Origin: Micromonospora polyrhachis
Lineage (GTDB): Bacteria; Actinomycetota; Actinomycetes; Mycobacteriales; Micromonosporaceae
Length of the DNA stretch: 64,000 nt
NCBI RefSeq assembly: GCF_014203835.1
Contig: NZ_JACHJW010000001.1
Location: 6,460,501 to 6,524,500, forward strand
Direction of reading: 5' to 3'
Positions 17,401 through 24,901 of the stretch are shown here, in pieces (within the stretch, counting starts at the first letter, position 1; every line of letters starts with the position of its first letter). The translations under genes and the position numbers were made by a program. Under the pieces are notes generated by a model. It was not told where the DNA came from. It saw only the letters and a list, made by a program, of their open reading frames with translations, and did not search any database.

Positions 17401-18311
17401 AGGCTGCCCCAGAAGTCCGTCACCTGGTAGAAACCGCTGGCGAAGCCAAGCTGCCGGGTCAGGAAGGCGGCCTCGCGTGGGCACTCGTCGGTGAGCGGAG
17501 AGAGCAGCGTCCGACACCGGTCGACGTGTCGACTGATCTCGTTGGTCACCTCGGCCCGGTCGACGACCAGCATCAGGGCATTGAGGTCGCCCCAGCTGAC
17601 ATCCCGTTCGTACGTGGCCACGTCGTTGATCAGGCGGAGCGCCCGCTGCGCCTCGGCACTCGCCCCGATCAGTTCGGCGATGTGGCGGACGGCCGCTGGT
17701 GTTCCGGTCATGACCCAGTGCGAGACGTTGACGAACGAGGCACCGAGGTTGTCGGCGTTGGCCAGGTACTCGGCGAAGCTGGGCAATGATTCCGTTGGAC
17801 CATCGGCTGGGTTCGTTGCTCGCCACCGCCGCTCGCGGGCCATCCCCGCCAGCATCCGCCGCAACTCCTCACGCCAGACGGGACGGAGCCTTCCGAAGGC
17901 TGGCGCGGCAGTCAGTTCGTCCCGGATCTCGGCCAGGAACCGGCCGAGCGGATGGACGACGTCGGTCGCCCCGTCCGCGACCGACAGGCAGTCCGCCACG
18001 AGGTCGTCGACCTCGTCGACGGACTTCGCCAGATAGTCGATCTGCCAGTCGGCGGCGAACCCCCACAGCACGGCGCGGGTGGCCACCCGGAGCTGCCCGG
18101 GGGTGCACCAGGGAGCGCTGAAGGCCATGGCCAGCGCCACCGTGCCGAACAGGGTCGAGTCGAACGGGTTGCCCGAGAACAGCTCCGGATGCCGGTCGAC
18201 GCACTTCTGGAGGTCGCGCTGCCCGGTGGCGGCCAGGGCGCAGATCTGTCCCTGCTCGGCTGCGACAGCCAACGCGTCCCGTTCGTCGACCGGCGGTAGG
18301 TCGCCACTCAT
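17397..18311 (-). CDS. Class I diterpene synthase
   Basis: This 304-residue all-helical terpene synthase starts at ATG 18311, in an ATGA overlap with the P450 stop. The first metal-binding region is FAADWQIDYLAKSVDEVDDLVADC (about residues 85-105), a divergent acidic motif. The second is LINDVATYERDVSWGDLNALML (about 226-245), the NDxxTYxxD form of the NSE triad. The end GFYQVTDFWGSL is typical of bacterial synthases. It should ionise the class II product to form a tricyclic or related olefin. I recall a Salinispora arenicola operon of the same composition that makes an isopimaradiene-type alcohol; product identity here is not shown by the sequence. Confidence 0.88.
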   Translation of the reverse strand: MSGDLPPVDERDALAVAAEQGQICALAATGQRDLQKCVDRHPELFSGNPFDSTLFGTVALAMAFSAPWCTPGQLRVATRAVLWGFAADWQIDYLAKSVDEVDDLVADCLSVADGATDVVHPLGRFLAEIRDELTAAPAFGRLRPVWREELRRMLAGMARERRWRATNPADGPTESLPSFAEYLANADNLGASFVNVSHWVMTGTPAAVRHIAELIGASAEAQRALRLINDVATYERDVSWGDLNALMLVVDRAEVTNEISRHVDRCRTLLSPLTDECPREAAFLTRQLGFASGFYQVTDFWGSL

Positions 18312-19699
18312 GCGGCGAGCGGGCGCGAGGCGGGGCGTAGGGTCAGCGAGACCCGTTCCTGGGCGCGCAACGCAGCCGCCACCCGGGGCATGGGGATGGT
18401 TCGGTTGCGCAGCTGGAACCGGTAGCGGGTCAGCATCGTGGCCACGATGAGCTGTGCCTCCAGGTAGAACAGGTACATGCCCAGGCACTGGTGCGGCCCG
18501 CCGCCAAAGGGGAAATGGGCCCAGCGGTGCCGGTTCTTCACCTGCTCGGGGGAGAAGCGGTCCGGGTCGAAGACCTCTGGATGCTCCCAGAACATCTCCA
18601 TCCGTTGGGTGATGAACGGACTCAGGACGATCGTCGAACCGGCCTTGATGTGTACGCCGTCGATGACGTCGTCGGCGACGGCCATCCGGGGGATCATCCA
18701 CCCCACCGGGTAGAGCCGGAGCAGCTCGTCGAGGACCATCTTCGTGTAGCGCAACTCGGGCAGGTGCGATCGTCGGACCCGATCCGTCCCGACCACCTGG
18801 TCGATCTCCGCGTAGAGCCGGTCGGCGATGTCCGGACGCGCGTCCAGGTGGGGCCACAACCAGGTCAGCAGGTTGATGGTGGTTTCGGTGGTCGCCGCGA
18901 ACATGGCGACGGTGTCGTTGCGTACCTGGCGCTCATCGAGCGGGCGGCCATCGGCGGTGCGGGCCCGGCACAGCGTGGAGACGATGTCGTCGCCGTCACC
19001 GGGGTTGCGGCGGGCCTCCCGGACCACCGGCAGTAGCACCTCGTCGACGATCTTCACCGCCTCTCGGAAGGCGCGATCGCCGGGCATGGGCATCGACAGC
19101 GGAGCGAACGGCACCAGGATCCGGGGCAGCACGGCGGTAGCGATCGTGTCCTGGGCATCCACGACCCGCATCGCATCCGGGATCGAGATCCGGTCGGCGA
19201 AGAGCACCCGCATGATGGCGCGGGTCACGATCCGGGACAGTTCGGTGTTGATATCGACGGGGGCACCGGTTCGGGACGGCTCGTCCAGTTCGTCTACCGC
19301 CTCGTCGATCACCTCGGTCATCCGGTCGACCAGAGCCTCGACCCGTCTCGCGGTGAACAGGGGTTGCAGCATCCGGCGGCTGGCCTCCCAGATCTGTCCC
19401 TCGCCAAGGATTCCTTCGCCGAACAGTCGCTTGACTGGTCGCCAGAACAGGCCGTCACCGGACCGGGTGTAGTTTCCGGCGTTGTCCCGCAGGATGCGCT
19501 GCACATGTCGGGGATGGGTCACCAGGTGGGGTCGGAACGAACCGATGTTGACCCGCACGATCTCGCCCCCGGACTGGTTCCCATATTCCACAAGGGCCTT
19601 CATCGGGTCGCGGACCAAGCTCGGAAGCGCGCGGTACAGGGGCAGAGACCGGGGTGCGCCGGCCTTTGTGGTAACGGACTTCACCGGGGCATCGGACAC
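18308..19699 (-). CDS. Cytochrome P450 of the diterpene operon
   Basis: This 463-residue P450 has the I-helix MFAATTETTINLLTWLW (A-A-T-T-E-T-T, conserved acid/Thr pair), the K-helix ExxR in DELLRLYPVGWMIPR, PERF-type WEHPEVFDPDRFSPEQ and the haem loop FPFGGGPHQCLG (Cys about residue 404). GTG 19699 is preferred as start because AAGGAG lies about ten bases upstream and homology-like sequence begins right after it; the open frame extends 80 codons further upstream without family features. First gene of the three-gene operon, it probably oxidises the diterpene olefin. No ferredoxin or reductase gene is adjacent. Confidence 0.92.
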   Translation of the reverse strand: MSDAPVKSVTTKAGAPRSLPLYRALPSLVRDPMKALVEYGNQSGGEIVRVNIGSFRPHLVTHPRHVQRILRDNAGNYTRSGDGLFWRPVKRLFGEGILGEGQIWEASRRMLQPLFTARRVEALVDRMTEVIDEAVDELDEPSRTGAPVDINTELSRIVTRAIMRVLFADRISIPDAMRVVDAQDTIATAVLPRILVPFAPLSMPMPGDRAFREAVKIVDEVLLPVVREARRNPGDGDDIVSTLCRARTADGRPLDERQVRNDTVAMFAATTETTINLLTWLWPHLDARPDIADRLYAEIDQVVGTDRVRRSHLPELRYTKMVLDELLRLYPVGWMIPRMAVADDVIDGVHIKAGSTIVLSPFITQRMEMFWEHPEVFDPDRFSPEQVKNRHRWAHFPFGGGPHQCLGMYLFYLEAQLIVATMLTRYRFQLRNRTIPMPRVAAALRAQERVSLTLRPASRPLAA

Positions 19700-20648
19700 C
19701 GCTGCGTAACTCCTTCTTGTCCAGTCCGCCTTCGCCGTCGCGGAGGGGTCGCGTGACGGGATTCCTGCGATGGTTTCCGTAGCAGAATGGGCGCTCGGGG
19801 TAACGATCCTCGGCGAGCATGCCACCATCGGCCGGCCAAAGCTAGATCGAAGTGCAAAGGAGTTCCCACGTTCTGGCGAAATATCTCGCCCGAAAGGTGT
19901 AGGAGGTGGCGATAGGGTCGGTGGATCTAGCTGGGACAAGCGCTGTCAGTCGCTATTGCCGCGCTTACCGTGAGGGCGATGCCGGATCTGTCTTCCGATC
20001 GGCACCGGTACGATGTGGACCGTCGGGCCGACACGGAGGGTCACCGCGATATGCGGCATGCGTCGACAGTGGTCCGCTCGTTGCCCGCTCGTCGGGCGCG
20101 TCCGAGGCGCTGTCACCCCGCGTGGACCTGCGAATCGTGATGCCGGGTGCCGGTTCCCGACCGGCGTCGGGTGTACCCACCGGCCTGGGTCGGCGGACGT
20201 TGGTCGTCCCCACGTTGCTTGATCCCCGTCTCACCGTCCCCACCCGACCACAGGCGATCCGTCCGTTCCGTTGGGACCGGGAGTGGAGCCTCACCCGGAT
20301 GGTGGGCAGGAAGGATCGCCCTAGACCGGGGTGGCTACCGGTCCGCAGTACGCCGGAGCGATGCCCGAGGTCGTTGGGCCTGACCGGGCAGTGGTCACCG
20401 CGACCGACTCGGCCCGAGCGAGCCGTCGTACGGCGGGGAGGTGCCCCGACCGGAAGGTCAACGGGCCGGCTCGACCGGTACAGATGCGGGCAAGGTGTCG
20501 GCGCTGGTGTACGCGAACGGTCGGCAGTCCGACGTGTGGGCCATCAAGATGATCCGGCACACCGATACGACCGGTAGCGGCCATGCGCCGGTCGTCCGGA
20601 TGTCCGGACCGATCGTTTTCCTTTAGCTGGGCTGAAGACGCCGACGCG
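19700..20648. other. Gap of about 0.95 kb: diterpene promoter region and unexplained sequence
   Basis: The ~200 bases next to the P450 gene are less GC-rich and contain a near-palindrome (19875-19890). Further out, an open frame (19906-20577, +) exists but its third-position GC is weak and uneven and its translation (Arg/Pro/Ser-rich) resembles nothing I recognise, so I do not call a gene. No RNA gene is evident. Confidence 0.5.
19875..19890. promoter_or_regulatory. 16-base near-palindrome upstream of the diterpene operon
   Basis: GGCGAAATATCTCGCC is an inverted repeat with one mismatched pair, in an AT-richer patch about 175 bases ahead of the P450 start. It could be a regulator operator; no regulator gene is adjacent. 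Confidence 0.3.
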
Positions 20649-20675
20649 GGCCCGACCCCGGTGAGGGGGCGGGCC
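20649..20675. terminator. Terminator-like hairpin behind the LVIVD gene
   Basis: An 11-base arm GGCCCGACCCC (20649-20659) pairs with GGGGGCGGGCC (20665-20675) with one mismatch, across a five-base loop. It lies about 20 bases past the stop of the minus-strand LVIVD gene. Confidence 0.55.
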
Positions 20676-20694
20676 GGCGGTCGGGACGATCCGG

Positions 20695-22206
20695 CTACCA
20701 GTCCCAGTAGCCGGGCTGGGTCTGCACGTTGAGTTCCCGGGTGTGTACCAACTTCGCGGTCCAGGTGCGCCAGTCGATGATCTCCAGGACGTCCAGTCCC
20801 TTCTGGATGTCACTGGAGTAGATGTGACCGTTGTAGTAGTAGGCCGACCAGGATCCGGCGATGATCAGCCGGGTGTCGGAGATCGGGCCACGCTCCCAGA
20901 AGCCGATCTCGACCGGGTGCGCCGAGTCGGTGAAGTCCCAGACCGAGATTCCACCCTGGTACCACGCCTGGACCATGATGTCGCGGCCGAGGACCGGAAT
21001 CAGTGAGCCGTTGTGTGCGACGCAGTTCTCGAAGTTGGTGTTGGTTCGGGCGATCTTGTGGTAGCTCCGGAAGACGAGTTGCCGGGCGTCGCCCCGGCCG
21101 GTGATGTCGTAGATGGCGTTGGCTCCCCGGTTGGGGCCGACCGTCTCGTTGCAGGTGGGGCCACTGCCGCCGCCCAGTTCGTCGGTGAAGACGACCTTGG
21201 TGCCGGCGTTGTTGAACGTCGCCGAGTGCCAGAAGGCGAAGTTGGTGGTGTCCCGGACCCGGTTGATGACCCGGGGGGCCTCCCGGTTGCTGATGTCCAT
21301 CAGTACGCCGTCACCCATGCAGGCGCCGGCGGCGAGGTCCTCCCGGGGGAAGACTGTGATGTCGTGGCAGCCGCTGGTGGTGGCGCTGCCGTTGCGGCCC
21401 GGGTTCCCGCCGTCCGGGAAGAGGTTGGGGGTGGCCACCACGGTCGCGGAGGTGGGTTGGGACAGCGGCACCTTGATGATCGAGATTGAGTCGTGTGGCG
21501 GCTGGCAGTCCGGGAACGACGCCGCGGGGGAGTACGACGACACGTAGATGTAGACGGAGCGGCGGTCCTTGGCCGGGGCCAGGGTGTGCGTGTGCGAGCC
21601 ACACGCCGTCTCGACGGCCTTGACGTACCGGGGGTTGGCCTTGTTGGTGACGTCGAAGATCCGCATGCCCTCCCAGGAGGACTCGATCGTGGCCGACTGG
21701 GCGACGCTGTTGCAGGAGTCGTCGCTGCGGGACGAATCCGTCGACAGGAACAGCAGGTTGCCGTAGATCGAGATGTCGTTCTGCGACCCGGGGCAGAGGA
21801 CCTGGGAGACGACCCTCGGTGCGCGCGGGTTCTTGATGTCGTAGATGACGAACCCGTCGTAGTTGCCGACGAAGGCGTAGCGTCCCTGGAAGGCGATGTC
21901 GGTGCCGAGGGCGGCCTCGGAGTCGAACGGCGACCGCTTCGGGATGTTGGCGATCTGCCGGATGTTGCCGCTGCTGGCGATCTCGTCGACGCCGAGGTCG
22001 ACGTCGGCGTCGTCCATGGCGGTGAGCTGCTGCTCGGTGAGGCACAACTCGGGCAGTTCGACGCTGACCGATGGTGGGCCGCACGCGTCGGCCGGGGGGC
22101 GTGCGCTGCTGGGTGGGGCGGCGGCGAGACCCAAGAGGACGAGTACGGTCGCGGCCATCGCGAGGGTCTTGAGACGCCGTGGTTGCGGCAGGCTGAGTCT
22201 GGTCAT
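20695..22206 (-). CDS. Secreted LVIVD-repeat beta-propeller protein
   Basis: This 503-residue protein starts at ATG 22206 with a Sec signal peptide (LKTLAMAATVLVLLGLAAAPPSSARP). The mature part contains LVIVD-type propeller blades: YAFVGNYDGFVIYDIKNPRAPRVV, LLFLSTDSSRSD..., GMRIFDVTNKANPRYV, GVLMDISNREAPRVI, ISVWDFTDSAHPVEIGFW, and it ends LNVQTQPGYWDW. Several Cys pairs suggest disulphides. Such proteins are extracellular; ligands are unknown. It is divergent from a DUF305 gene across about 140 bases; these two families often occur side by side in actinomycetes, and the His/Met-rich DUF305 partner suggests a metal-related or envelope role (inference). Confidence 0.88.
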   Translation of the reverse strand: MTRLSLPQPRRLKTLAMAATVLVLLGLAAAPPSSARPPADACGPPSVSVELPELCLTEQQLTAMDDADVDLGVDEIASSGNIRQIANIPKRSPFDSEAALGTDIAFQGRYAFVGNYDGFVIYDIKNPRAPRVVSQVLCPGSQNDISIYGNLLFLSTDSSRSDDSCNSVAQSATIESSWEGMRIFDVTNKANPRYVKAVETACGSHTHTLAPAKDRRSVYIYVSSYSPAASFPDCQPPHDSISIIKVPLSQPTSATVVATPNLFPDGGNPGRNGSATTSGCHDITVFPREDLAAGACMGDGVLMDISNREAPRVINRVRDTTNFAFWHSATFNNAGTKVVFTDELGGGSGPTCNETVGPNRGANAIYDITGRGDARQLVFRSYHKIARTNTNFENCVAHNGSLIPVLGRDIMVQAWYQGGISVWDFTDSAHPVEIGFWERGPISDTRLIIAGSWSAYYYNGHIYSSDIQKGLDVLEIIDWRTWTAKLVHTRELNVQTQPGYWDW

Positions 22207-22347
22207 CCGGCGGCCACCCTTCGAAAGGGGTTTCTGACTGGCCGACACCTTACTCGTTACTGATATTCATCGATGTGATGTAGGTCATACTGATGGTTCC
22301 TGTCGATTCGTTATGATCCCGCCAATCCCCGATCGAAGGGGCGTGTC

Positions 22348-23040
22348 ATGGACCAGATCCATCGACGGACGACCGGCGTCTGCGTGCTGGCCATACTGCT
22401 GCTGGTCGGCGGGGCCGGGGCCGGATCCCGCACCGACCCACCACATGCCGGTGCCCTGGCCGCCGTTGCACCCGCCGCCGACGGTGCCGCCCGGCCCGCC
22501 GACCTGGTCATCGTGCCCGGCCGACCCGGAGAGCCGGCGACGGTTCAGCCGGCCGACCGGGTCGCCCCGACCGCCGGTCCGCGATACAACACATTGGACG
22601 TCTGGTACGTCCGGATGATGATTCCGCACCACACCCAGGCGCTACGGATGGCCGCGTTGGCCCCCGACCGCGCAAGCGACCCCCGGGTACGCGCCCTTGC
22701 CGGCCGGATCCAGGCCAGCCAGTCCCCGGAGATCCACCAGATGCGAGCCTGGCTGGATGCGCGTGGTCTGCCCCCGGAGGAGCCCGGCCACGACCACGGC
22801 GCCATGCGTGGCATGCAGAGCCCGGCGGCGATGCGCCGGCTTGCCGCCGCCACCGGTGCCGAGTTCGACCGGATGTTCGTGACCATGATGATCGACCACC
22901 ACCGTGGAGCGATCGAGATGGCCGTCAACCTGCTCCGGGTCGGGGTCGACGTCATCACCGGAGAGATCGCCACCGCCGTCGCCGCCGAGCAGGGCGTGGA
23001 GATCGATCGGATGCGGGCGCTGTTCCCCGCCGCCGGATGA
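22348..23040 (+). CDS. Secreted DUF305 (ferritin-like) protein
   Basis: This 230-residue protein has an N-terminal signal segment (VCVLAILLLVGGAGAGS), a ~50-residue Ala/Pro-rich spacer, and two DUF305 four-helix modules. Each module carries the motif MMIPHHTQAL (module 1) or MMIDHHRGAIEMA (module 2), with later HDHGAMRGM. The paired His and Met residues are thought to bind a metal such as copper. It is divergent from the LVIVD gene, so the two probably share the 22207-22347 promoter region. It has no obvious downstream partner. Confidence 0.88.
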   Translation: MDQIHRRTTGVCVLAILLLVGGAGAGSRTDPPHAGALAAVAPAADGAARPADLVIVPGRPGEPATVQPADRVAPTAGPRYNTLDVWYVRMMIPHHTQALRMAALAPDRASDPRVRALAGRIQASQSPEIHQMRAWLDARGLPPEEPGHDHGAMRGMQSPAAMRRLAAATGAEFDRMFVTMMIDHHRGAIEMAVNLLRVGVDVITGEIATAVAAEQGVEIDRMRALFPAAG

Positions 23041-23091
23041 CTGCTGGCCGCGCCGGGCCTGCCCCGGACGTCAAGCCGCCAGCGGACCGGC

Positions 23092-23191
23092 TGACCGATC
23101 AGCGGGCCGGGTGACCGATCAGCGGGCCGGGTGACCGATCAGCGGGCCTGTAGGCCGATCAGCGGGCCTGTAGGCCGATCAGCGGGCCTGT
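23092..23191. repeat. Five tandem 20-base repeats duplicating the 3' end of the pentapeptide gene
   Basis: Five 20-base units start at 23092, 23112, 23132, 23152 and 23172. The first two read TGACCGATCAGCGGGCCGGG; the third is a hybrid and the last two read AGGCCGATCAGCGGGCCTGT. On the minus strand each of the last units encodes the gene end ...CAGGCCCGCTGA (Gln-Ala-Arg-stop). The array looks like slippage duplication of the gene terminus into the convergent gap. Confidence 0.85.
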
Positions 23192-23772
23192 AGGCCGAGC
23201 GCCTGGGCTAGCACGACAGCCTGCGCAGCCGTGATGACGGCATCGGTCAGCTCGACGGTGGTCGGATCGAGCGCGGTCAGGTCGCTGCCGCGCAGATCGC
23301 ACCGAACGAACTTGGCACTGTGCAACTGCGCGCCGGAAAGGTCGACATCGGCGAGTACCGCGTCCACGCAGTTCGCGCCGGTGAGATCGACCTCACGCAT
23401 CCGGACCCCCTGTATGGTGGTCCCGCGCAGGTCGGCTCCGGGTAGCCCCACGAACGACCAGTCACCGCCGATCACCCGCAGCGGTCGTAGCGTCGACTGC
23501 TGGAAGACGCTGCCGGTCATCTTGCAGCCCGTGAACTCGGCCTCGAAGAGGTTGCACCGCTTGAACGTGCAGCGCAGGAACGCCGAGTCGGTGTGCCGGG
23601 AGGCGTTGAAGCGTACGTTGCCGAAGACGCACTCCTCGAAGGTCGCGCCCCGGCTCCACGCCTCGGTCAGATCGACGTGATGGAACTCGCACTCTCGGTA
23701 GTGGACATCGATCAGCTCCTCGGCGTACCAGTCCTCGTTGCGGAACGACTCACCCTCGACCAGCTTCGTCAC
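23179..23772 (-). CDS. Pentapeptide-repeat protein
   Basis: This 197-residue protein is built from A(D/N)LXX-like five-residue repeats, for example CEFHHVDLTEAWSRGATFEECVFGNVRF, FLRCTFKRCNLFEAEFTGC, GADLRGTTIQGVRMREVDLTGANCVDAVLADVDLSGAQLHSAKFVRCDLRGSDL. These form a right-handed quadrilateral beta-helix. Some family members mimic DNA and protect gyrase from quinolones (MfpA/Qnr); this one has a short non-repeat N-terminus (MTKLVEGESFRNEDWYAEEL), and its function cannot be assigned. No signal peptide. Its stop codon is inside a tandem repeat. Confidence 0.88.
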   Translation of the reverse strand: MTKLVEGESFRNEDWYAEELIDVHYRECEFHHVDLTEAWSRGATFEECVFGNVRFNASRHTDSAFLRCTFKRCNLFEAEFTGCKMTGSVFQQSTLRPLRVIGGDWSFVGLPGADLRGTTIQGVRMREVDLTGANCVDAVLADVDLSGAQLHSAKFVRCDLRGSDLTALDPTTVELTDAVITAAQAVVLAQALGLQAR

Positions 23773-23876
23773 TGGTCGAGGCTATCCGTCGGGAGTACGA
23801 CGACGTGAACCGACGCCGCTGGCGGACCGTGTCCCGGACCGCGCTGACCGGGCCCCGACGGTGACACACTCTTGGC

Positions 23877-24644
23877 ATGGTTGGCGAGGTACGCGTTCGT
23901 GGCGGCGGCGACGGTGAGCCGCTCCTCCTGCTGGTGCACGGACTCGGCGCGACCGCCGAGGTGTGGGATCGTTGGCGGCCGGTGCTCACCCGGCACTGGC
24001 CCGGCCGATGGCTGGCACCGGACCTGCCGGGACACGGCGGATCCGCCCCGCTGGCCCGATACTCGTTCGACTCCCTGGCCGAGGCGCTCGCCCGTCTCGT
24101 CGAGCCGGGGGTGCCGGTGGTCGTCCTCGGCCACTCGCTCGGGGGCGTGTTGGGCCTGACCCTGGCCGGTACGGATTTCAACCTGTCGGTTGCCGCCGTG
24201 GTCGGGCTGGGCATCAAGGTCTCCTGGACCGGCGAGGAACTGGCCAAGGCGCGCGCACTGGCGGACCGCCCGGTCACCTTCTTCGACTCCCGGCAGGAGG
24301 CGGCCCTCCGGCAGCTGCGGGTCTCCGGACTCGTCGGTCTGCTCGACCCCGACGACGAGGCGGTCTCGGCCGGGCTCCGCCAGGAGGACGGGCGGTGGCG
24401 GCTGGCCCTGGACCCGGCGGTCTTCGGGGTGGGGGCACCCGACATGCCCACCCTGCTGGCCGCCGCCCGCGCGCCGGTCGTACTGGCCCGGGGCGGGGCG
24501 GACCCCATGGTCTCCGCAGAGCAGTTACGCACCCTGTCGCCATCGGCGGTGACCCTGCCTGGTCTCGGTCACAACGCACACGTCGAGGACCCCGGCGCGG
24601 TGTTCGAACTGCTCCGGCCGTATCGGGCTGGCCGGTCCGGCTGA
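23877..24644 (+). CDS. Alpha/beta-hydrolase
   Basis: This 255-residue alpha/beta-hydrolase has the oxyanion loop LLLLVHGLGATAEVWD, nucleophile elbow LGHSLGGVLGL (Ser87), the acid region ARAPVVLARGGADPMV and the catalytic His in LPGLGHNAHVEDP. It is short, with a compact lid. No signal peptide. The substrate is unknown; esterase, lactonase or peptidase activity are all possible. It is adjacent to, and convergent with, a decayed S1 protease fragment. Confidence 0.88.
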   Translation: MVGEVRVRGGGDGEPLLLLVHGLGATAEVWDRWRPVLTRHWPGRWLAPDLPGHGGSAPLARYSFDSLAEALARLVEPGVPVVVLGHSLGGVLGLTLAGTDFNLSVAAVVGLGIKVSWTGEELAKARALADRPVTFFDSRQEAALRQLRVSGLVGLLDPDDEAVSAGLRQEDGRWRLALDPAVFGVGAPDMPTLLAAARAPVVLARGGADPMVSAEQLRTLSPSAVTLPGLGHNAHVEDPGAVFELLRPYRAGRSG

Positions 24645-24742
24645 CCGTGCCGCCGCCCGGCCCGGCCCGACGACACGGGGTGGCTCCCACCGATCGGGCC
24701 GGGCGAGCGCACCGACCGGGGGAGCCGCGCGGAACATGCGTC

Positions 24743-24901
24743 CGGACTACGCCGGCAGGCCACCGACCTGACGCGGACCGAACTCGGCGTGGAGCAGTGC
24801 GTGGCCATGCCGGCCCAGTTGGCCTTGATCGACGTGCCGGTGCAACCGGAGACGTAGACCATGAACGGGTAGTTCTCGGTGGCGGGCCGACCGCCGACCA
24901 C
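24743..24901 (-). pseudogene. Remnant of a trypsin-like (S1) serine protease, N-terminal part
   Basis: The frame reads VVGGRPATENYPFMVYVS, GCTGTSIKANWAGMATHCSTPSSVRV and then degenerates. This is the mature N-terminus and His-loop of actinomycete trypsin-like proteases, in which one expects IVGG...ENYPFM, TGTLI-A-WVVTAAHC. The His box has decayed to AGMATHC, and the catalytic Asp and Ser regions are gone. The signal peptide is missing: the fragment starts directly after the stop of the metalloprotease gene. It is most likely the residue of a deletion that joined two secreted-protease genes. Confidence 0.7.

Noticed and set aside
17401-17826. N-terminal extension of the class II cyclase frame up to 17826
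   Set aside because: The extension lies antisense-free but inside the class I synthase gene and encodes Arg-rich non-homologous sequence; GTG 17400 overlapping the class I stop is the coupled start.
18312-18857. N-terminal extension of the class I synthase frame
   Set aside because: It overlaps the P450 gene in another frame; ATG 18311 in an ATGA overlap is the better start.
19906-20577. Long plus-strand open frame in the diterpene upstream gap
   Set aside because: Uneven third-position GC, no known motifs, long Ser/Arg/Pro stretches; kept only as an open question.
23092-23191. Tandem repeats as a CRISPR array
   Set aside because: The units are directly adjacent without spacers and match the neighbouring gene end.
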